Shown piece after piece: positions 55,271 to 64,000 of a stretch of 64,000 nt of DNA. A model generated the notes under the pieces. The model ran no database searches. It was not told where the DNA came from and saw only the letters and a program-made list of their open reading frames with translations. Each line of letters begins with the position of its first letter. Position 1 is the first letter of the stretch. Origin of the DNA: Paraburkholderia fungorum (GTDB lineage Bacteria > Pseudomonadota > Gammaproteobacteria > Burkholderiales > Burkholderiaceae); assembly GCF_900099835.1 (NCBI RefSeq), contig NZ_FNKP01000001.1, positions 2,356,001 through 2,420,000 of the forward strand. Reading direction: 5' to 3'. A program made the position numbers and the translations under genes.

Positions 55271-57214
55271 GTGATCCGCTTTAACCAGTTCAGCCTCGCG
55301 CGCGGCACCAAGCCGCTCTTCGACAACACCACGTTCACCCTCAACCCCGGCGAGAAAGCCGGCCTCGTGGGGGCGAACGGCGCGGGCAAGTCGACGCTGT
55401 TTGCCGTGCTGCTCGGCGAACTGCACGCGGACGGCGGCGATTTTTCGATCCCGCCCAACTGGCAGATCGCCCACGTCGCGCAGGAAACGCCCGCCGCGGA
55501 TAAAACCGCCCTCGCCTACACGCTCGACGGCGATGCCGCGTTGCGCGCCATCGAAGCGCGTATTGCCGCAGCATCCGCCGCGCACGACGGCGCGGCAGAA
55601 GGCGAAGCGCACGCTGCCTTTGCCGATGCCGACGGCTATACCGCGCCCGCGCGCGCCGAAGCGTTGCTGCTCGGCCTCGGCTTCACGCTCGAACAAACGC
55701 GCGAGCCGGTCAGCAGTTTCTCCGGCGGCTGGCGCATGCGGCTGAATCTGGCGCAGGCGCTGATGTGCCGTTCCGACCTGCTGCTGCTCGACGAACCGAC
55801 CAATCACCTGGATCTCGACGCGATCGTCTGGCTCGAAGACTGGCTGCACCGCTATCCGGGCACGCTGGTCGTGATCTCGCACGACCGCGAATTCCTCGAT
55901 TCGGTCTGCAACGTCACTCTGCATCTGGAGCACCAGCAGATCAAGCGTTACGGCGGCAACTACTCGCAATTCGAAGTACTGCGCGCGCAGCAGATCGCGC
56001 TGCAGCAGAGCGCGTATGAAAAGCAGCAGCGCACGGTGGAGCATCTGCAGAGCTACATCAACCGGTTCAAGGCGCAGGCTACCAAGGCGCGTCAGGCGCA
56101 GAGCCGCGTGAAGGCGCTCGAAAAGATGGAACTGATCGCGCCGGCTCATGCCGCGTCGCCGTTCACGTTCGAGTTCCGCACGCCCGATTCGGCGCCGAAT
56201 CCGATGATGGTGATGGAAAACGTGCGCTGCGGTTATCACGGCGAAGACGGCGTCGAGATTCCGATCGTCGATCGCGTGATGCTGTCGATCCAGAACGGTC
56301 AGCGCATCGGCCTGCTCGGCGCGAACGGTCAGGGCAAATCGACGCTGATCAAGACGCTCGCCGGCACGCTCGAAGCGCTCGGCGGCCACGTCCGCGAAGG
56401 CAAGGGGCTGCGCATCGGCTACTTCGCGCAGCATCAGCTCGAAACGCTGCGCGCCGACGACACCCCGCTGCAGCACCTCGCGCGTCTCGCACCCGACACG
56501 CGCGAGCAGGAGTTGCGCGACTTCCTCGGCAGCTTCAACTTTTCCGGCGAAATGGCGACGGCGAAAATCGCGCCTTTTTCCGGCGGCGAAAAGGCGCGTC
56601 TCGCGCTCGCGTTGATCATCTGGCAAAAGCCGAACCTGTTGCTGCTCGACGAGCCGACCAACCACCTGGATCTCGAAACGCGTCACGCGCTGACCATGGC
56701 ACTCGCGCAGTTCGAAGGCACCTTGATTCTGGTGTCGCACGACCGACACCTGCTGCGCGCCACGACCGATCAGTTCATGCTGGTCGCCAAACATCGTCTG
56801 CAGGAATTCGACGGCGATCTCGACGATTACCGCGACTGGCTGCTGCAACACGCAGCCGACCAGCGTGCGGCGCTCAAGGCGGGTACCGCGGCGGCCAACA
56901 GCGCCGACGGCAACGCCGACAATGGCGTGAACCGCAAGGAACAGCGTCGGCTCGAAGCGGAAACGCGTCAGAAACTCGCGCATCTGAAGAAGCCGCTGCA
57001 AAGCCGCATCACGAAGATCGAGAAGGAAATGGACTCGCTCAACATCGAGAAAACGACGCTCGATGCGTTCGTCGTCGATCCGGCGAGTTACGAGCCCGAG
57101 CAGAAAAGCAAACTGACGGAAGCAATCCGCCGTCAGGCAGATGTGAACGCGCGCCTCGAAGTGCTCGAAGCCGAATGGCTCGAGATTCACGAGGAACTCG
57201 AACAAATCGGCTAG
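55271..57214 (+). CDS. ABC-F family ATPase (YheS-like)
   Basis: A 647-residue soluble protein with two ABC ATPase domains and no membrane part. Domain 1 has GANGAGKSTLF and FSGGWRMRLNLAQAL. The charged linker spans about residues 240-300 (HLQSYINRFKAQATKARQAQ). Domain 2 has GANGQGKSTLI and FSGGEKARLALAL, and a coiled-coil C-terminal extension follows. Linker and domain layout closely resemble E. coli YheS. ABC-F proteins act on ribosomes, often relieving stalling on particular sequences. The start is the GTG at 55271 (MIRFNQFSLARG). Confidence 0.93.
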   Translation: MIRFNQFSLARGTKPLFDNTTFTLNPGEKAGLVGANGAGKSTLFAVLLGELHADGGDFSIPPNWQIAHVAQETPAADKTALAYTLDGDAALRAIEARIAAASAAHDGAAEGEAHAAFADADGYTAPARAEALLLGLGFTLEQTREPVSSFSGGWRMRLNLAQALMCRSDLLLLDEPTNHLDLDAIVWLEDWLHRYPGTLVVISHDREFLDSVCNVTLHLEHQQIKRYGGNYSQFEVLRAQQIALQQSAYEKQQRTVEHLQSYINRFKAQATKARQAQSRVKALEKMELIAPAHAASPFTFEFRTPDSAPNPMMVMENVRCGYHGEDGVEIPIVDRVMLSIQNGQRIGLLGANGQGKSTLIKTLAGTLEALGGHVREGKGLRIGYFAQHQLETLRADDTPLQHLARLAPDTREQELRDFLGSFNFSGEMATAKIAPFSGGEKARLALALIIWQKPNLLLLDEPTNHLDLETRHALTMALAQFEGTLILVSHDRHLLRATTDQFMLVAKHRLQEFDGDLDDYRDWLLQHAADQRAALKAGTAAANSADGNADNGVNRKEQRRLEAETRQKLAHLKKPLQSRITKIEKEMDSLNIEKTTLDAFVVDPASYEPEQKSKLTEAIRRQADVNARLEVLEAEWLEIHEELEQIG

Positions 57215-57227
57215 CGGCACGCTGTTT

Positions 57228-58421
57228 ATGGCCCGCGCCGGCACCGACGAGAGGTTGGCTTTGTCATCTGCAACATCATCATTCGGGGCATCGGATTCTT
57301 CGGCTTCACCGGACCCTTCGACGGAATCGCCGGCTTCTCCGGCAGTGACGGTGCCGCCGCCGGCACTGCAAGGGTTGCGGGTGCTCGACCTGACCCGTCT
57401 GCTACCCGGTCCGGTTGCCGCGCTGCGACTGGCCGAACTCGGCGCCGACGTGCTGAAAATCGAAGCGCCCGGCGCGGGAGACCCGACCCGCACGATGATG
57501 CAGTCGTCCAGCGACCGTGTCGCCGGTCGCCCCGGCGCGTTCTACCGGCTGGTGAATCGCGGCAAGCGCGAGACGCGCCTCGATCTCAAATCCGCGGCCG
57601 GACGTAATGTACTGCGCGCGCTCGCGGCCGAAGCGGACGTGCTGATCGAGAGCTTCCGGCCAGGCGTGATGGAGCGGCTGGGCATCGGCTACGAGACGCT
57701 GCGCGCGGTCAATCCGCGGCTCGTCTACTGCGCGATCAGCGGATATGGCGCGAGCGGCCCGTTCGCCGACCGCGCCGGACACGACCTGAACTACATCGGT
57801 TATGCGGGCGTGCTCGATCAACTGGCAAGCCGCGACGGCGCACCCATCCTGCCCAATTTCCAGATTGCCGACCTGCTCGGCGGGGCGCTGAGCGCGGTCA
57901 CGCAGATTCTCGCCGCGCTATGGCACGTGTCGCGCGGCGGCGAAGGCCGTTTCGTCGATGTCTCGATGACACACGCCACGCATGCGCACAACCTCGTCGC
58001 GCAGGTCGCACTGGTCAACGAAGGCGCCGCGCCGCCGGTCGGCACGGGTCTGCTGAACGGTGGCGTGCCCTGCTACAACCTGTACCGCACGTTCGATAAC
58101 CGCTGGCTCGCGGTCGGCGCGCTCGAACTGAAGTTCTGGGAAACGCTGTGCATGGCGCTCGACCGTCCCGAGTGGGCGACGCGTCACTGGAGCCTCGGTC
58201 AGGCCATTGGCGGCCCGGACGCCGTTGCGCTCACGCAGGAACTGGCCGACGTGATCGGCAAGCGTCCGCTGGAAGAATGGGTGCTGCTGCTGGAGCCGGT
58301 CGATTGCTGCGTTACGCCGGTACTGACGGCGGAGGAAGCCGCGCGGCATCCGCTGTTTAATCCGCAGGCTTATTTGGTGCCGGACGATAACGCGGACGAA
58401 GACGATGGCGTGATGGGCTAA
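57228..58421 (+). CDS. CaiB/BaiF family CoA transferase
   Basis: A class III CoA transferase of up to 397 residues. The family domain begins at about residue 46 (LQGLRVLDLTRLLPGPVAA) and includes the nucleophilic Asp186 (GHDLNYIGYAG). The first 45 residues are Ser/Ala/Pro-rich and not part of the family, so translation may begin later; several in-frame TTG and GTG codons occur between 57250 and 57355. The acyl substrate cannot be inferred. It starts 13 bases after the YheS gene and may be co-transcribed, although no functional link is evident. Confidence 0.87.
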   Translation: MARAGTDERLALSSATSSFGASDSSASPDPSTESPASPAVTVPPPALQGLRVLDLTRLLPGPVAALRLAELGADVLKIEAPGAGDPTRTMMQSSSDRVAGRPGAFYRLVNRGKRETRLDLKSAAGRNVLRALAAEADVLIESFRPGVMERLGIGYETLRAVNPRLVYCAISGYGASGPFADRAGHDLNYIGYAGVLDQLASRDGAPILPNFQIADLLGGALSAVTQILAALWHVSRGGEGRFVDVSMTHATHAHNLVAQVALVNEGAAPPVGTGLLNGGVPCYNLYRTFDNRWLAVGALELKFWETLCMALDRPEWATRHWSLGQAIGGPDAVALTQELADVIGKRPLEEWVLLLEPVDCCVTPVLTAEEAARHPLFNPQAYLVPDDNADEDDGVMG

Positions 58422-58563
58422 CGCGCCCGACCGGCTGAACGCGCGGTCGCGGCGATTGCGTGAGATGAATGCAGGAAGCGCTCGCCACGCGCGTCCAGAG
58501 AGAACGGGGAAAAAATTCCCGAAGGGCATCACGTAGAAAGCCTACGACACAGCCCCTTCAACC

Positions 58564-58842
58564 TCACCGCCTCGCCACCGTCTGTCTCGGCAGCGTCTGA
58601 CGCGGCGTTTTTTCATCGTCGTACAGCACGTGCTTGCGGCCTTCCACGTGACGGTTGATCGTGGCGCGCACCTCGGCGGCGGTGGCGTCTTCGGCCACGA
58701 CCCGGCGCGATATCTGCCCCGCCGTGTTGATCCACTCGACAATCCGGCAAGCGCCGCCCCAAGGCTGGCGAATCGGTTCGGAGACCCGGCAGCCACGTAC
58801 CTGTATTGGCCGCTCGGCTACGGTTTGATATGACTGTTTCAA
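58564..58842 (-). CDS. Small conserved protein, DUF2866-like
   Basis: A 92-residue protein. The segment from about residue 14 to 72, with GCRVSEPIRQPWGGACRIVEW and ISRRVVAEDATAAEVRATIN, looks like the Burkholderia DUF2866 family as I remember it. No signal peptide, membrane helix or enzyme motif is present. The C-terminus is basic. It stands alone on the minus strand between a plus-strand CoA transferase gene and minus-strand radA. Support is composition plus remembered similarity, so the call is moderate. Confidence 0.65.
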   Translation of the reverse strand: MKQSYQTVAERPIQVRGCRVSEPIRQPWGGACRIVEWINTAGQISRRVVAEDATAAEVRATINRHVEGRKHVLYDDEKTPRQTLPRQTVARR

Positions 58843-58984
58843 GGCGCGATCCTTTTTCAGGCATCAGAAGGGATGCTTACCCTCGCAGCTTAGGAAAAAG
58901 GATTGCCATTCAGGTTACAACCAATATGGAGATCTTTACCGGTCATTACAGCGCGCAAGGCGCCCGCAGGCGCCCTCACCCCGC

Positions 58985-60361
58985 CTATTCAAGCGTACGA
59001 ACCCGGTCGATAGCCTGTTCGATCCGCTCGACCGCAACGACCTGTAAGCCTTCAATCGGCTGTTTGGGCGCGTTGGCCTTCGGAATCACGGCGACCGAGA
59101 AGCCCAGTTTGGCGGCTTCCTTCAGACGCTCCTGACCGCGCGGAGACGGTCGGATTTCGCCCGCGAGGCCGACTTCGCCGAACACCACCAGGCCTTTCGG
59201 CAGCGGCTTGTTGCGCAGCGACGAGTGGATCGCGAGCAGAACGGCCAGATCGGCGGCGGGTTCGGTGATCTTCACGCCGCCCACCGCGTTCAGAAACACA
59301 TCCTGATCGAAACAGGCAATACCGGCATGCCGGTGCAGGACCGCCAGCAACATCGCCAGGCGGTTCTGTTCGAGGCCGACCGCGAGCCGACGCGGATTCG
59401 GCGCATTGGAGGCATCCACGAGCGCCTGGACTTCGACCAGCAACGGACGCGTGCCCTCCTGCGTAACCAGCACACAGGAACCCGGCACCGACTGCTCGTG
59501 CTGCGACAAAAACAGCGCCGAAGGATTCGCCACGCCGCGCAAACCGCGCTCCGTCATCGCGAACACGCCGAGTTCGTTGACCGCGCCGAAGCGGTTCTTG
59601 ATCGCGCGCACGAGGCGGTACGACGAGTGCGTGTCGCCCTCGAAGTACAACACCGTATCGACGATGTGTTCGAGCACGCGCGGGCCGGCCAGCGCGCCCT
59701 CTTTCGTCACGTGGCCGACCATGATGATGGTCGTGCCCGACTGCTTGGCGATCCGCGTCAATTGCGCGGCGCACTCGCGCACCTGCGCGACCGAGCCGGG
59801 CGCGGAGGTCAGCGCATCGGAATAGACGGTCTGGATCGAGTCGATGACCGCGACGTCGGGTTTGTGATCGGCGATCGTCGCCTGAATTTTTTCGAGCTGG
59901 ATTTCGGCGAGCAATTGCAGTTCGCTCGCTTTCGAACCGGGTTCGAGCAGCGAAAGCCGTTGTGCGCGCAACGCGATCTGCGCAGCCGATTCTTCGCCGC
60001 TGATGTAGAGCGCGCGTTTATCGGCGGCAATTTCGGCGAGCGATTGCAGCAGCAGCGTCGATTTGCCGATCCCCGGATCGCCGCCGATCAGCACCACGCC
60101 GCCCGGCACCAGGCCGCCGCCCAGCACACGGTCGAACTCGCTGACGCCGGTGGAGAAGCGCGGCACGTCGGATGCCTCGATATCGGCGAGCCGACGCACC
60201 GGCGCGCTTTTCGCGAGCGACTGGAAGCGATGCGTGGACGGTGCCTCAGCGACCGACTCGACCAGCGTGTTCCACGCCTGGCACGACGGGCACTGTCCGG
60301 CCCATTTCGGCGACTGGCCGCCGCATTCACTGCAGATGTACAAGGTCTTCGGTTTAGCCAC
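58985..60361 (-). CDS. radA: DNA repair protein RadA
   Basis: RadA helps branch migration of recombination intermediates with RecA. The 458-residue protein has an N-terminal C4 zinc finger (Cys10, Cys13, Cys24, Cys27). The RecA-like ATPase has Walker A GGDPGIGKSTLLLQ and the RadA-specific KNRFGAVNELGVF (KNRFG) motif. A C-terminal Lon-like domain lacks a working protease site. All segments are present and of normal length. The gene lies downstream of alr, but a 348-base gap separates them. Confidence 0.97.
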   Translation of the reverse strand: MAKPKTLYICSECGGQSPKWAGQCPSCQAWNTLVESVAEAPSTHRFQSLAKSAPVRRLADIEASDVPRFSTGVSEFDRVLGGGLVPGGVVLIGGDPGIGKSTLLLQSLAEIAADKRALYISGEESAAQIALRAQRLSLLEPGSKASELQLLAEIQLEKIQATIADHKPDVAVIDSIQTVYSDALTSAPGSVAQVRECAAQLTRIAKQSGTTIIMVGHVTKEGALAGPRVLEHIVDTVLYFEGDTHSSYRLVRAIKNRFGAVNELGVFAMTERGLRGVANPSALFLSQHEQSVPGSCVLVTQEGTRPLLVEVQALVDASNAPNPRRLAVGLEQNRLAMLLAVLHRHAGIACFDQDVFLNAVGGVKITEPAADLAVLLAIHSSLRNKPLPKGLVVFGEVGLAGEIRPSPRGQERLKEAAKLGFSVAVIPKANAPKQPIEGLQVVAVERIEQAIDRVRTLE

Positions 60362-60709
60362 GCGTGATTGCCTGTGTTGCCTGTTGGTGTTCGTGGGATC
60401 GATATGTTCGATGGACCGGTCGCATTGGGCCGATTCGTCGAGCTTCGGAAAAAAAGTGGGGAAAGCGGGTGGGAAAGCTGACGGTTGCCCAAGCGGCTAC
60501 TCGCCGAGCCGATAGCGGGCTTCTAGTCCTAACCGGCTGCAGCCGCGCCGCCAGAAGCGGAAACGAAGCTGCGCAACCTGCTGTCACCGCCGCAGTTCGC
60601 GCAGCAACCGCAACACGCCGCGCCGCATTTGCGACTGCCACGCCGCTTTGTGCAAACCCGGCCCGACGCTTTCCTTACTCGTCGAGCACGGGCCCGGCAC
60701 CCGCACGCG
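60362..60709 (-). other. Intergenic region between alr and radA
   Basis: 348 bases. Open frames are short and Arg/Ala-rich, as expected by chance at this GC content. I see no clear terminator for alr and no convincing promoter for radA. Confidence 0.5.
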
Positions 60710-61780
60710 TCACTCCGCGCGCACCGGTACGCGCGGCGCGACCGCGCACATCAATTCATAGCCGATCGTGCCGCACGCCTGCGCGACATCGTCGATCGGC
60801 AGCGCGGCGCCCCAAAGCTCCACGCGCGAGCCAATATTGGCGGTCGGAACCGGCGTCAGATCGACGGTGAGCATGTCCATCGAAACGCGCCCGACGATCC
60901 GCGTGCGCACCCCGTCGACGATCACCGGCGTGCCTTCCGGCGCGACTCGCGGATAGCCGTCCGCGTAACCGCACGCGACCACGCCGATCCGCATCGACCC
61001 GCGCGCCTTGAACGCCGATCCGTAGCCGACCGTACTGCCTTCGCTGAGCGTCTGCACAGCGATCAGTTCGGACGTGAGCGTCATGGCCGGCTGCAAGCCG
61101 GTGCCGGCCACTGCCGCCGTCACGCCCGACGGCGATGCGCCATACAAAATGATCCCCGGCCGCACCCAGTCGAAATGCGCGCCCGGGTGCCACAACGTGG
61201 CCGCCGAGTTGGACAGGCTGCGCGCGCCCGCAATGCCCTGCGCGCCGCGCTCGAAGGCTTCCATCTGATACGCGATACCGCGCTCGCCGTCGGCGTCGGA
61301 AAAATGGGTCATCAGCGTAATCTGGCCGACGCCCTGGCAGGCGCGCGCCCGCTCCCACGCCGAGCGGAATTTCTCGACCGTGTAGCCGAGCCGGTTCATG
61401 CCGGTGTTCATCTTCAACTGGATGTTGACGGGTTTGGACAGCCGCGCCATTTCCAGCATGCGCAACTGTTCGTCCGAATGCAGCGCGGTGGTCAGGCTGT
61501 AGCGGTCGATCACGTCGATATCGGTCGGACGAAAGAAGCCTTCAAGCAAAAGAATCGGGCCCGCCCAGCCCAATTCACGCAACTTCACCGCTTCTTCGAG
61601 GTCGAGCAATCCAAAGCCGTCGGTTGCGCGCAAGCCGGGAAACGCGCGTGCGAGGCCATGCCCGTACGCGTTTGCCTTGACGACGGCCCAGATTTTGGAT
61701 TTCGGCGCGTAGCGGCGGGCAACAGCAAGATTATTGGCGAGTGCGGCGGTGTGAATCGTGGCTGAAAGGGGGCGCGGCAT
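60710..61780 (-). CDS. alr: Alanine racemase
   Basis: Alr converts L-alanine to D-alanine for peptidoglycan, using PLP. The 356-residue protein has the cofactor Lys35 in [10 protein letters not shown]. The second catalytic residue is the Tyr of STVGYGSAF, and the domain 2 strand is [14 protein letters not shown]. Length is typical for the biosynthetic enzyme, with no signal peptide. It is divergent from lplT with 220 bases between. Confidence 0.97.
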   Translation of the reverse strand: MPRPLSATIHTAALANNLAVARRYAPKSKIWAVVKANAYGHGLARAFPGLRATDGFGLLDLEEAVKLRELGWAGPILLLEGFFRPTDIDVIDRYSLTTALHSDEQLRMLEMARLSKPVNIQLKMNTGMNRLGYTVEKFRSAWERARACQGVGQITLMTHFSDADGERGIAYQMEAFERGAQGIAGARSLSNSAATLWHPGAHFDWVRPGIILYGASPSGVTAAVAGTGLQPAMTLTSELIAVQTLSEGSTVGYGSAFKARGSMRIGVVACGYADGYPRVAPEGTPVIVDGVRTRIVGRVSMDMLTVDLTPVPTANIGSRVELWGAALPIDDVAQACGTIGYELMCAVAPRVPVRAE

Positions 61781-62000
61781 GAGATATTTTTTCGTAAAGA
61801 CGCTTGCGAATCAGCGGCTTACAGGGCGTTTTCAGCGCTCGGCAGCCCGCTGGGCGGTGCGATCAAGGATTCTGCTAGTCCGAATCCAGCTATTTTCGTG
61901 ATATAAAGCCGTGCGCACAACCCATTTCGAACGGCATAGGCCCGCACGCATTGCAAACGGTCGGGGCAGACAGACCGCAGCGAGGACAGCATCGCATCAG

Positions 62001-63308
62001 ATGAAAAAAGGTTTTTACACCATCATGGCCGCGCAGTTTTTTTCGTCGCTGGCCGACAATGCGCTTCTGATCGCTGCTATCGCACTGCTGAAAGATCTTC
62101 ACGCCCCGAACTGGATGACGCCGCTGCTCAAGCTGTTCTTCGTCCTGTCGTACGTCGTTCTTGCCGCGTTCGTCGGCGCTTTCGCAGATTCCCGTCCGAA
62201 GGGCCACGTGATGTTCGTCACGAACACCATCAAGGTGCTCGGCTGCATCACGATGCTGGTCGGCGCTCATCCGCTGATTGCCTACGGTATCGTGGGTTTC
62301 GGCGCGGCCGCGTACTCGCCCGCCAAGTACGGCATTCTCACCGAGCTTTTACCGCCTGACCGGCTGGTCGCCGCGAACGGCTGGATCGAAGGCACCACGG
62401 TCGGCTCGATCATTCTCGGCACCGTGCTCGGCGGAGCGCTGATCAGTCCGCACATTGCCGCGCCGATCCTCCGGCAGCACATCCCCACGGTCAACACGCC
62501 CGCCGAGGCGGCGATGCTGGTGATCATGGCGATCTATATCATCGCCGCACTTTTCAATCTGCGAATTCCCGATACCGGCGCGCGTTATCCGAAGCAGGAA
62601 CGCGGCCCGATCAAGCTCGTCACCGATTTCGCCGACTGCTTCCTCGTGCTGTGGCGCGACAAGCTGGGCCAGATTTCGCTCGCCGTCACCACGCTGTTCT
62701 GGGGCGCGGGCGCGACGCTGCAATTCATCGTGCTGAAGTGGGCCGAGGTGTCGCTGAACATGTCGCTTTCCGAGGCGGCGATCCTGCAGGCAGTCGTTGC
62801 GGTCGGCGTCGCGGCGGGCGCGATCTTCGCCGCCTCGCGCGTACCGCTGAAGAAGTCGCTGTCCGTGTTGCCGGTCGGCATCATGATGGGGATCGCCGTA
62901 ATGCTGATGGCGTTCTACACGCGCGATCTGTTCCCCGCGCACTGGGGCTTCTATTTCGGCCGCATGCACGTGCCGGGCTATCTGATCTTTGCGTATATTT
63001 TCCTGATGGTCGTCGGCGGCCTGTCGGGCTTCTTTGTCGTGCCGATGAACGCGCTGCTCCAGCATCGCGGGCACGTGTTGCTGTCGGCGGGACACTCGAT
63101 CGCCGTGCAGAATTTCAACGAAAATCTCTCGGTGCTGGTGATGCTGTGCCTGTACGCGGTGCTGGTGTGGCTCGACGTGCCGGTCACGGCGGTGATCGTG
63201 CTGTTCGGCACGTTCGTCTGCGTGATGATGTGGTTCGTGATGCGGCGCCACCAGGCCAACCAGCGCGCGTTCGACTCCGTCGCGCTGATCGGCGAAGCCA
63301 AGCACTGA
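62001..63308 (+). CDS. lplT: Lysophospholipid transporter LplT
   Basis: An MFS inner membrane protein that flips lysophospholipids inward for reacylation. The 435-residue protein has about 12 helices. Conserved segments are MAAQFFSSLADNALLIAA near the N-terminus, GFGAAAYSPAKYGILTELLP, and NGWIEGTTVGSIILGTVLGG. I chose the ATG at 62001 (MKKGFYTIM); the frame is open 30 codons upstream without family sequence. No acyltransferase gene (aas) is fused or adjacent, unlike enterobacteria. Confidence 0.93.
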   Translation: MKKGFYTIMAAQFFSSLADNALLIAAIALLKDLHAPNWMTPLLKLFFVLSYVVLAAFVGAFADSRPKGHVMFVTNTIKVLGCITMLVGAHPLIAYGIVGFGAAAYSPAKYGILTELLPPDRLVAANGWIEGTTVGSIILGTVLGGALISPHIAAPILRQHIPTVNTPAEAAMLVIMAIYIIAALFNLRIPDTGARYPKQERGPIKLVTDFADCFLVLWRDKLGQISLAVTTLFWGAGATLQFIVLKWAEVSLNMSLSEAAILQAVVAVGVAAGAIFAASRVPLKKSLSVLPVGIMMGIAVMLMAFYTRDLFPAHWGFYFGRMHVPGYLIFAYIFLMVVGGLSGFFVVPMNALLQHRGHVLLSAGHSIAVQNFNENLSVLVMLCLYAVLVWLDVPVTAVIVLFGTFVCVMMWFVMRRHQANQRAFDSVALIGEAKH

Positions 63309-63378
63309 TACCGACACTGATCTGCGGCGGGCGAGCGCTCCACCGCGCGCCCGCGCCCTCTTTCCTCCTCGCTTGACC

Positions 63379-64000
63379 ATGACCCAACCGATTCCCAATG
63401 TGCTGACGATCGCCGGTTCCGATTCGGGCGGCGGCGCTGGCATTCAGGCCGATCTGAAGGCCTTCTCGGCGCTCGGCGCGTACGGTGCGAGCGTAATTAC
63501 TGCACTGACCGCGCAGAACACGCGCGGCGTGACCGCGATCCACGCGCCGGACCCGGACTTCATTACCGCGCAACTCGACGCCGTGTTCGACGATATCCGT
63601 ATCGATGCCGTGAAGATCGGCATGCTGGCGAACGCGCCGATCGCGCGTGCGGTCGCGGATGCGCTGCGCCGGCATAAACCGAAGCACGTCGTGCTCGATA
63701 CGGTGATGATTTCGAAGAGCAATCACGCGTTGCTGCTGCCGGACGCGGTCGCGGCGGTACGCGACGAATTGCTGCCGCTCGCCGACGTGCTGACGCCGAA
63801 TCTGCCGGAAGCGGCGGCGCTGCTCGGCGTGCAGGCGGCCGTCGACGAAGCCGGCATGGTCAAGCAAGGCGAAGCACTGCGCGCGCTCGGCGCCCGCGCG
63901 GTGCTGATGAAGGGCGGCCATCTGAGCGCGACGGACAGCCCGGACTGGCTGGTGCAGGACAGCGGCACGCTGCGCCTCGGCGGTCCGCGAGTGCCGGTGA
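63379..64000 (+). CDS. thiD: Hydroxymethylpyrimidine/phosphomethylpyrimidine kinase, partial
   Basis: The first 207 codons of a gene that runs off the right edge. The product starts MTQPIPNVLTIAGSDSGGGA, the ribokinase-type HMP kinase N-terminus, with the substrate-binding GSDSGGGAGIQADLKAF. Downstream are TALTAQNTRGV, KIGMLAN, and LTPNLPEAAALLG. The GTGD-type anion hole and catalytic Asp would lie outside the window. ThiD phosphorylates HMP twice in thiamine synthesis. The start lies 71 bases after lplT. Confidence 0.93.
   Translation, partial: MTQPIPNVLTIAGSDSGGGAGIQADLKAFSALGAYGASVITALTAQNTRGVTAIHAPDPDFITAQLDAVFDDIRIDAVKIGMLANAPIARAVADALRRHKPKHVVLDTVMISKSNHALLLPDAVAAVRDELLPLADVLTPNLPEAAALLGVQAAVDEAGMVKQGEALRALGARAVLMKGGHLSATDSPDWLVQDSGTLRLGGPRVPV

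Noticed and set aside
55256..57493. Minus-strand frame of 745 codons opposite the YheS-type gene
   Set aside because: The plus-strand product has intact Walker A and signature motifs of two ABC domains; the opposite frame has none.
58959..58974. GGCGCC/GGCGCC hairpin just after radA as a terminator
   Set aside because: The stem is only six bases and no T-run follows on the minus strand.

Overview
The window is GC-rich chromosomal DNA from a beta-proteobacterium, most likely Burkholderia/Paraburkholderia (Burkholderiaceae). This rests on protein character and gene order: rpsB-tsf-pyrH-frr-uppS-cdsA-dxr-rseP-bamA-skp-lpxD-fabZ-lpxA-lpxB-rnhB, ppsA/ppsR divergent, smc-zipA-ligA-def, dapC-dapD, and the absence of mobile elements. 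It is almost entirely core, vertically inherited sequence. I see no tRNA or rRNA gene, insertion sequence, prophage or CRISPR array.

Layout. 1-3235: the left edge cuts a minus-strand 2'-5' RNA ligase-like phosphodiesterase (thpR). Divergent from it is a two-gene DNA repair cassette: a radical SAM protein with a helix-hairpin-helix end, and a DUF4130/TIGR03915-UdgX fusion. A perfect LexA (SOS) box sits on the cassette promoter. 3239-7350: guaA, an unknown membrane protein and guaB (GMP synthesis, minus strand). 7634-11687: a DMT exporter, rnfH-ratA divergent from smpB, and an NfeD/stomatin pair. 11706-15650: ppsA and its regulator ppsR, divergent, with a strongly folded inverted repeat in the ppsA leader. 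15691-32173: a 16-gene minus-strand block from the rpsB promoter to a SpoU methyltransferase. It covers translation, UMP kinase, isoprenoid and phospholipid synthesis, outer-membrane protein assembly and lipid A. 32437-38048: map, glnD and an RluF/RluB-type pseudouridine synthase with a long Arg-rich repetitive N-terminus. 38071-45790: def, ligA, a ZipA-like protein and smc (minus). 45997-47004: a second DMT exporter. 47573-52492: lysine (succinylase) genes dapC-dapD-arsC-like, a terminator, then dapE-prmB. 52929-64000: cardiolipin synthase, glutathione peroxidase, YheS-type ABC-F, a CoA transferase, a small conserved protein, radA, alr, lplT and the start of thiD.

How they work together. The long minus-strand block is the conserved proteobacterial envelope/translation cluster, feeding undecaprenyl-PP, CDP-diacylglycerol, lipid A and BAM assembly. 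dapC/D/E lead to meso-diaminopimelate for lysine and peptidoglycan, and alr supplies D-alanine. The most notable local system is the SOS-boxed radical SAM/UdgX cassette at the left end. The other items worth a second look are the folded ppsA leader, the repeat-extended pseudouridine synthase, the long rpsB leader with a terminator before tsf, and the unknown membrane protein inside the gua cluster.
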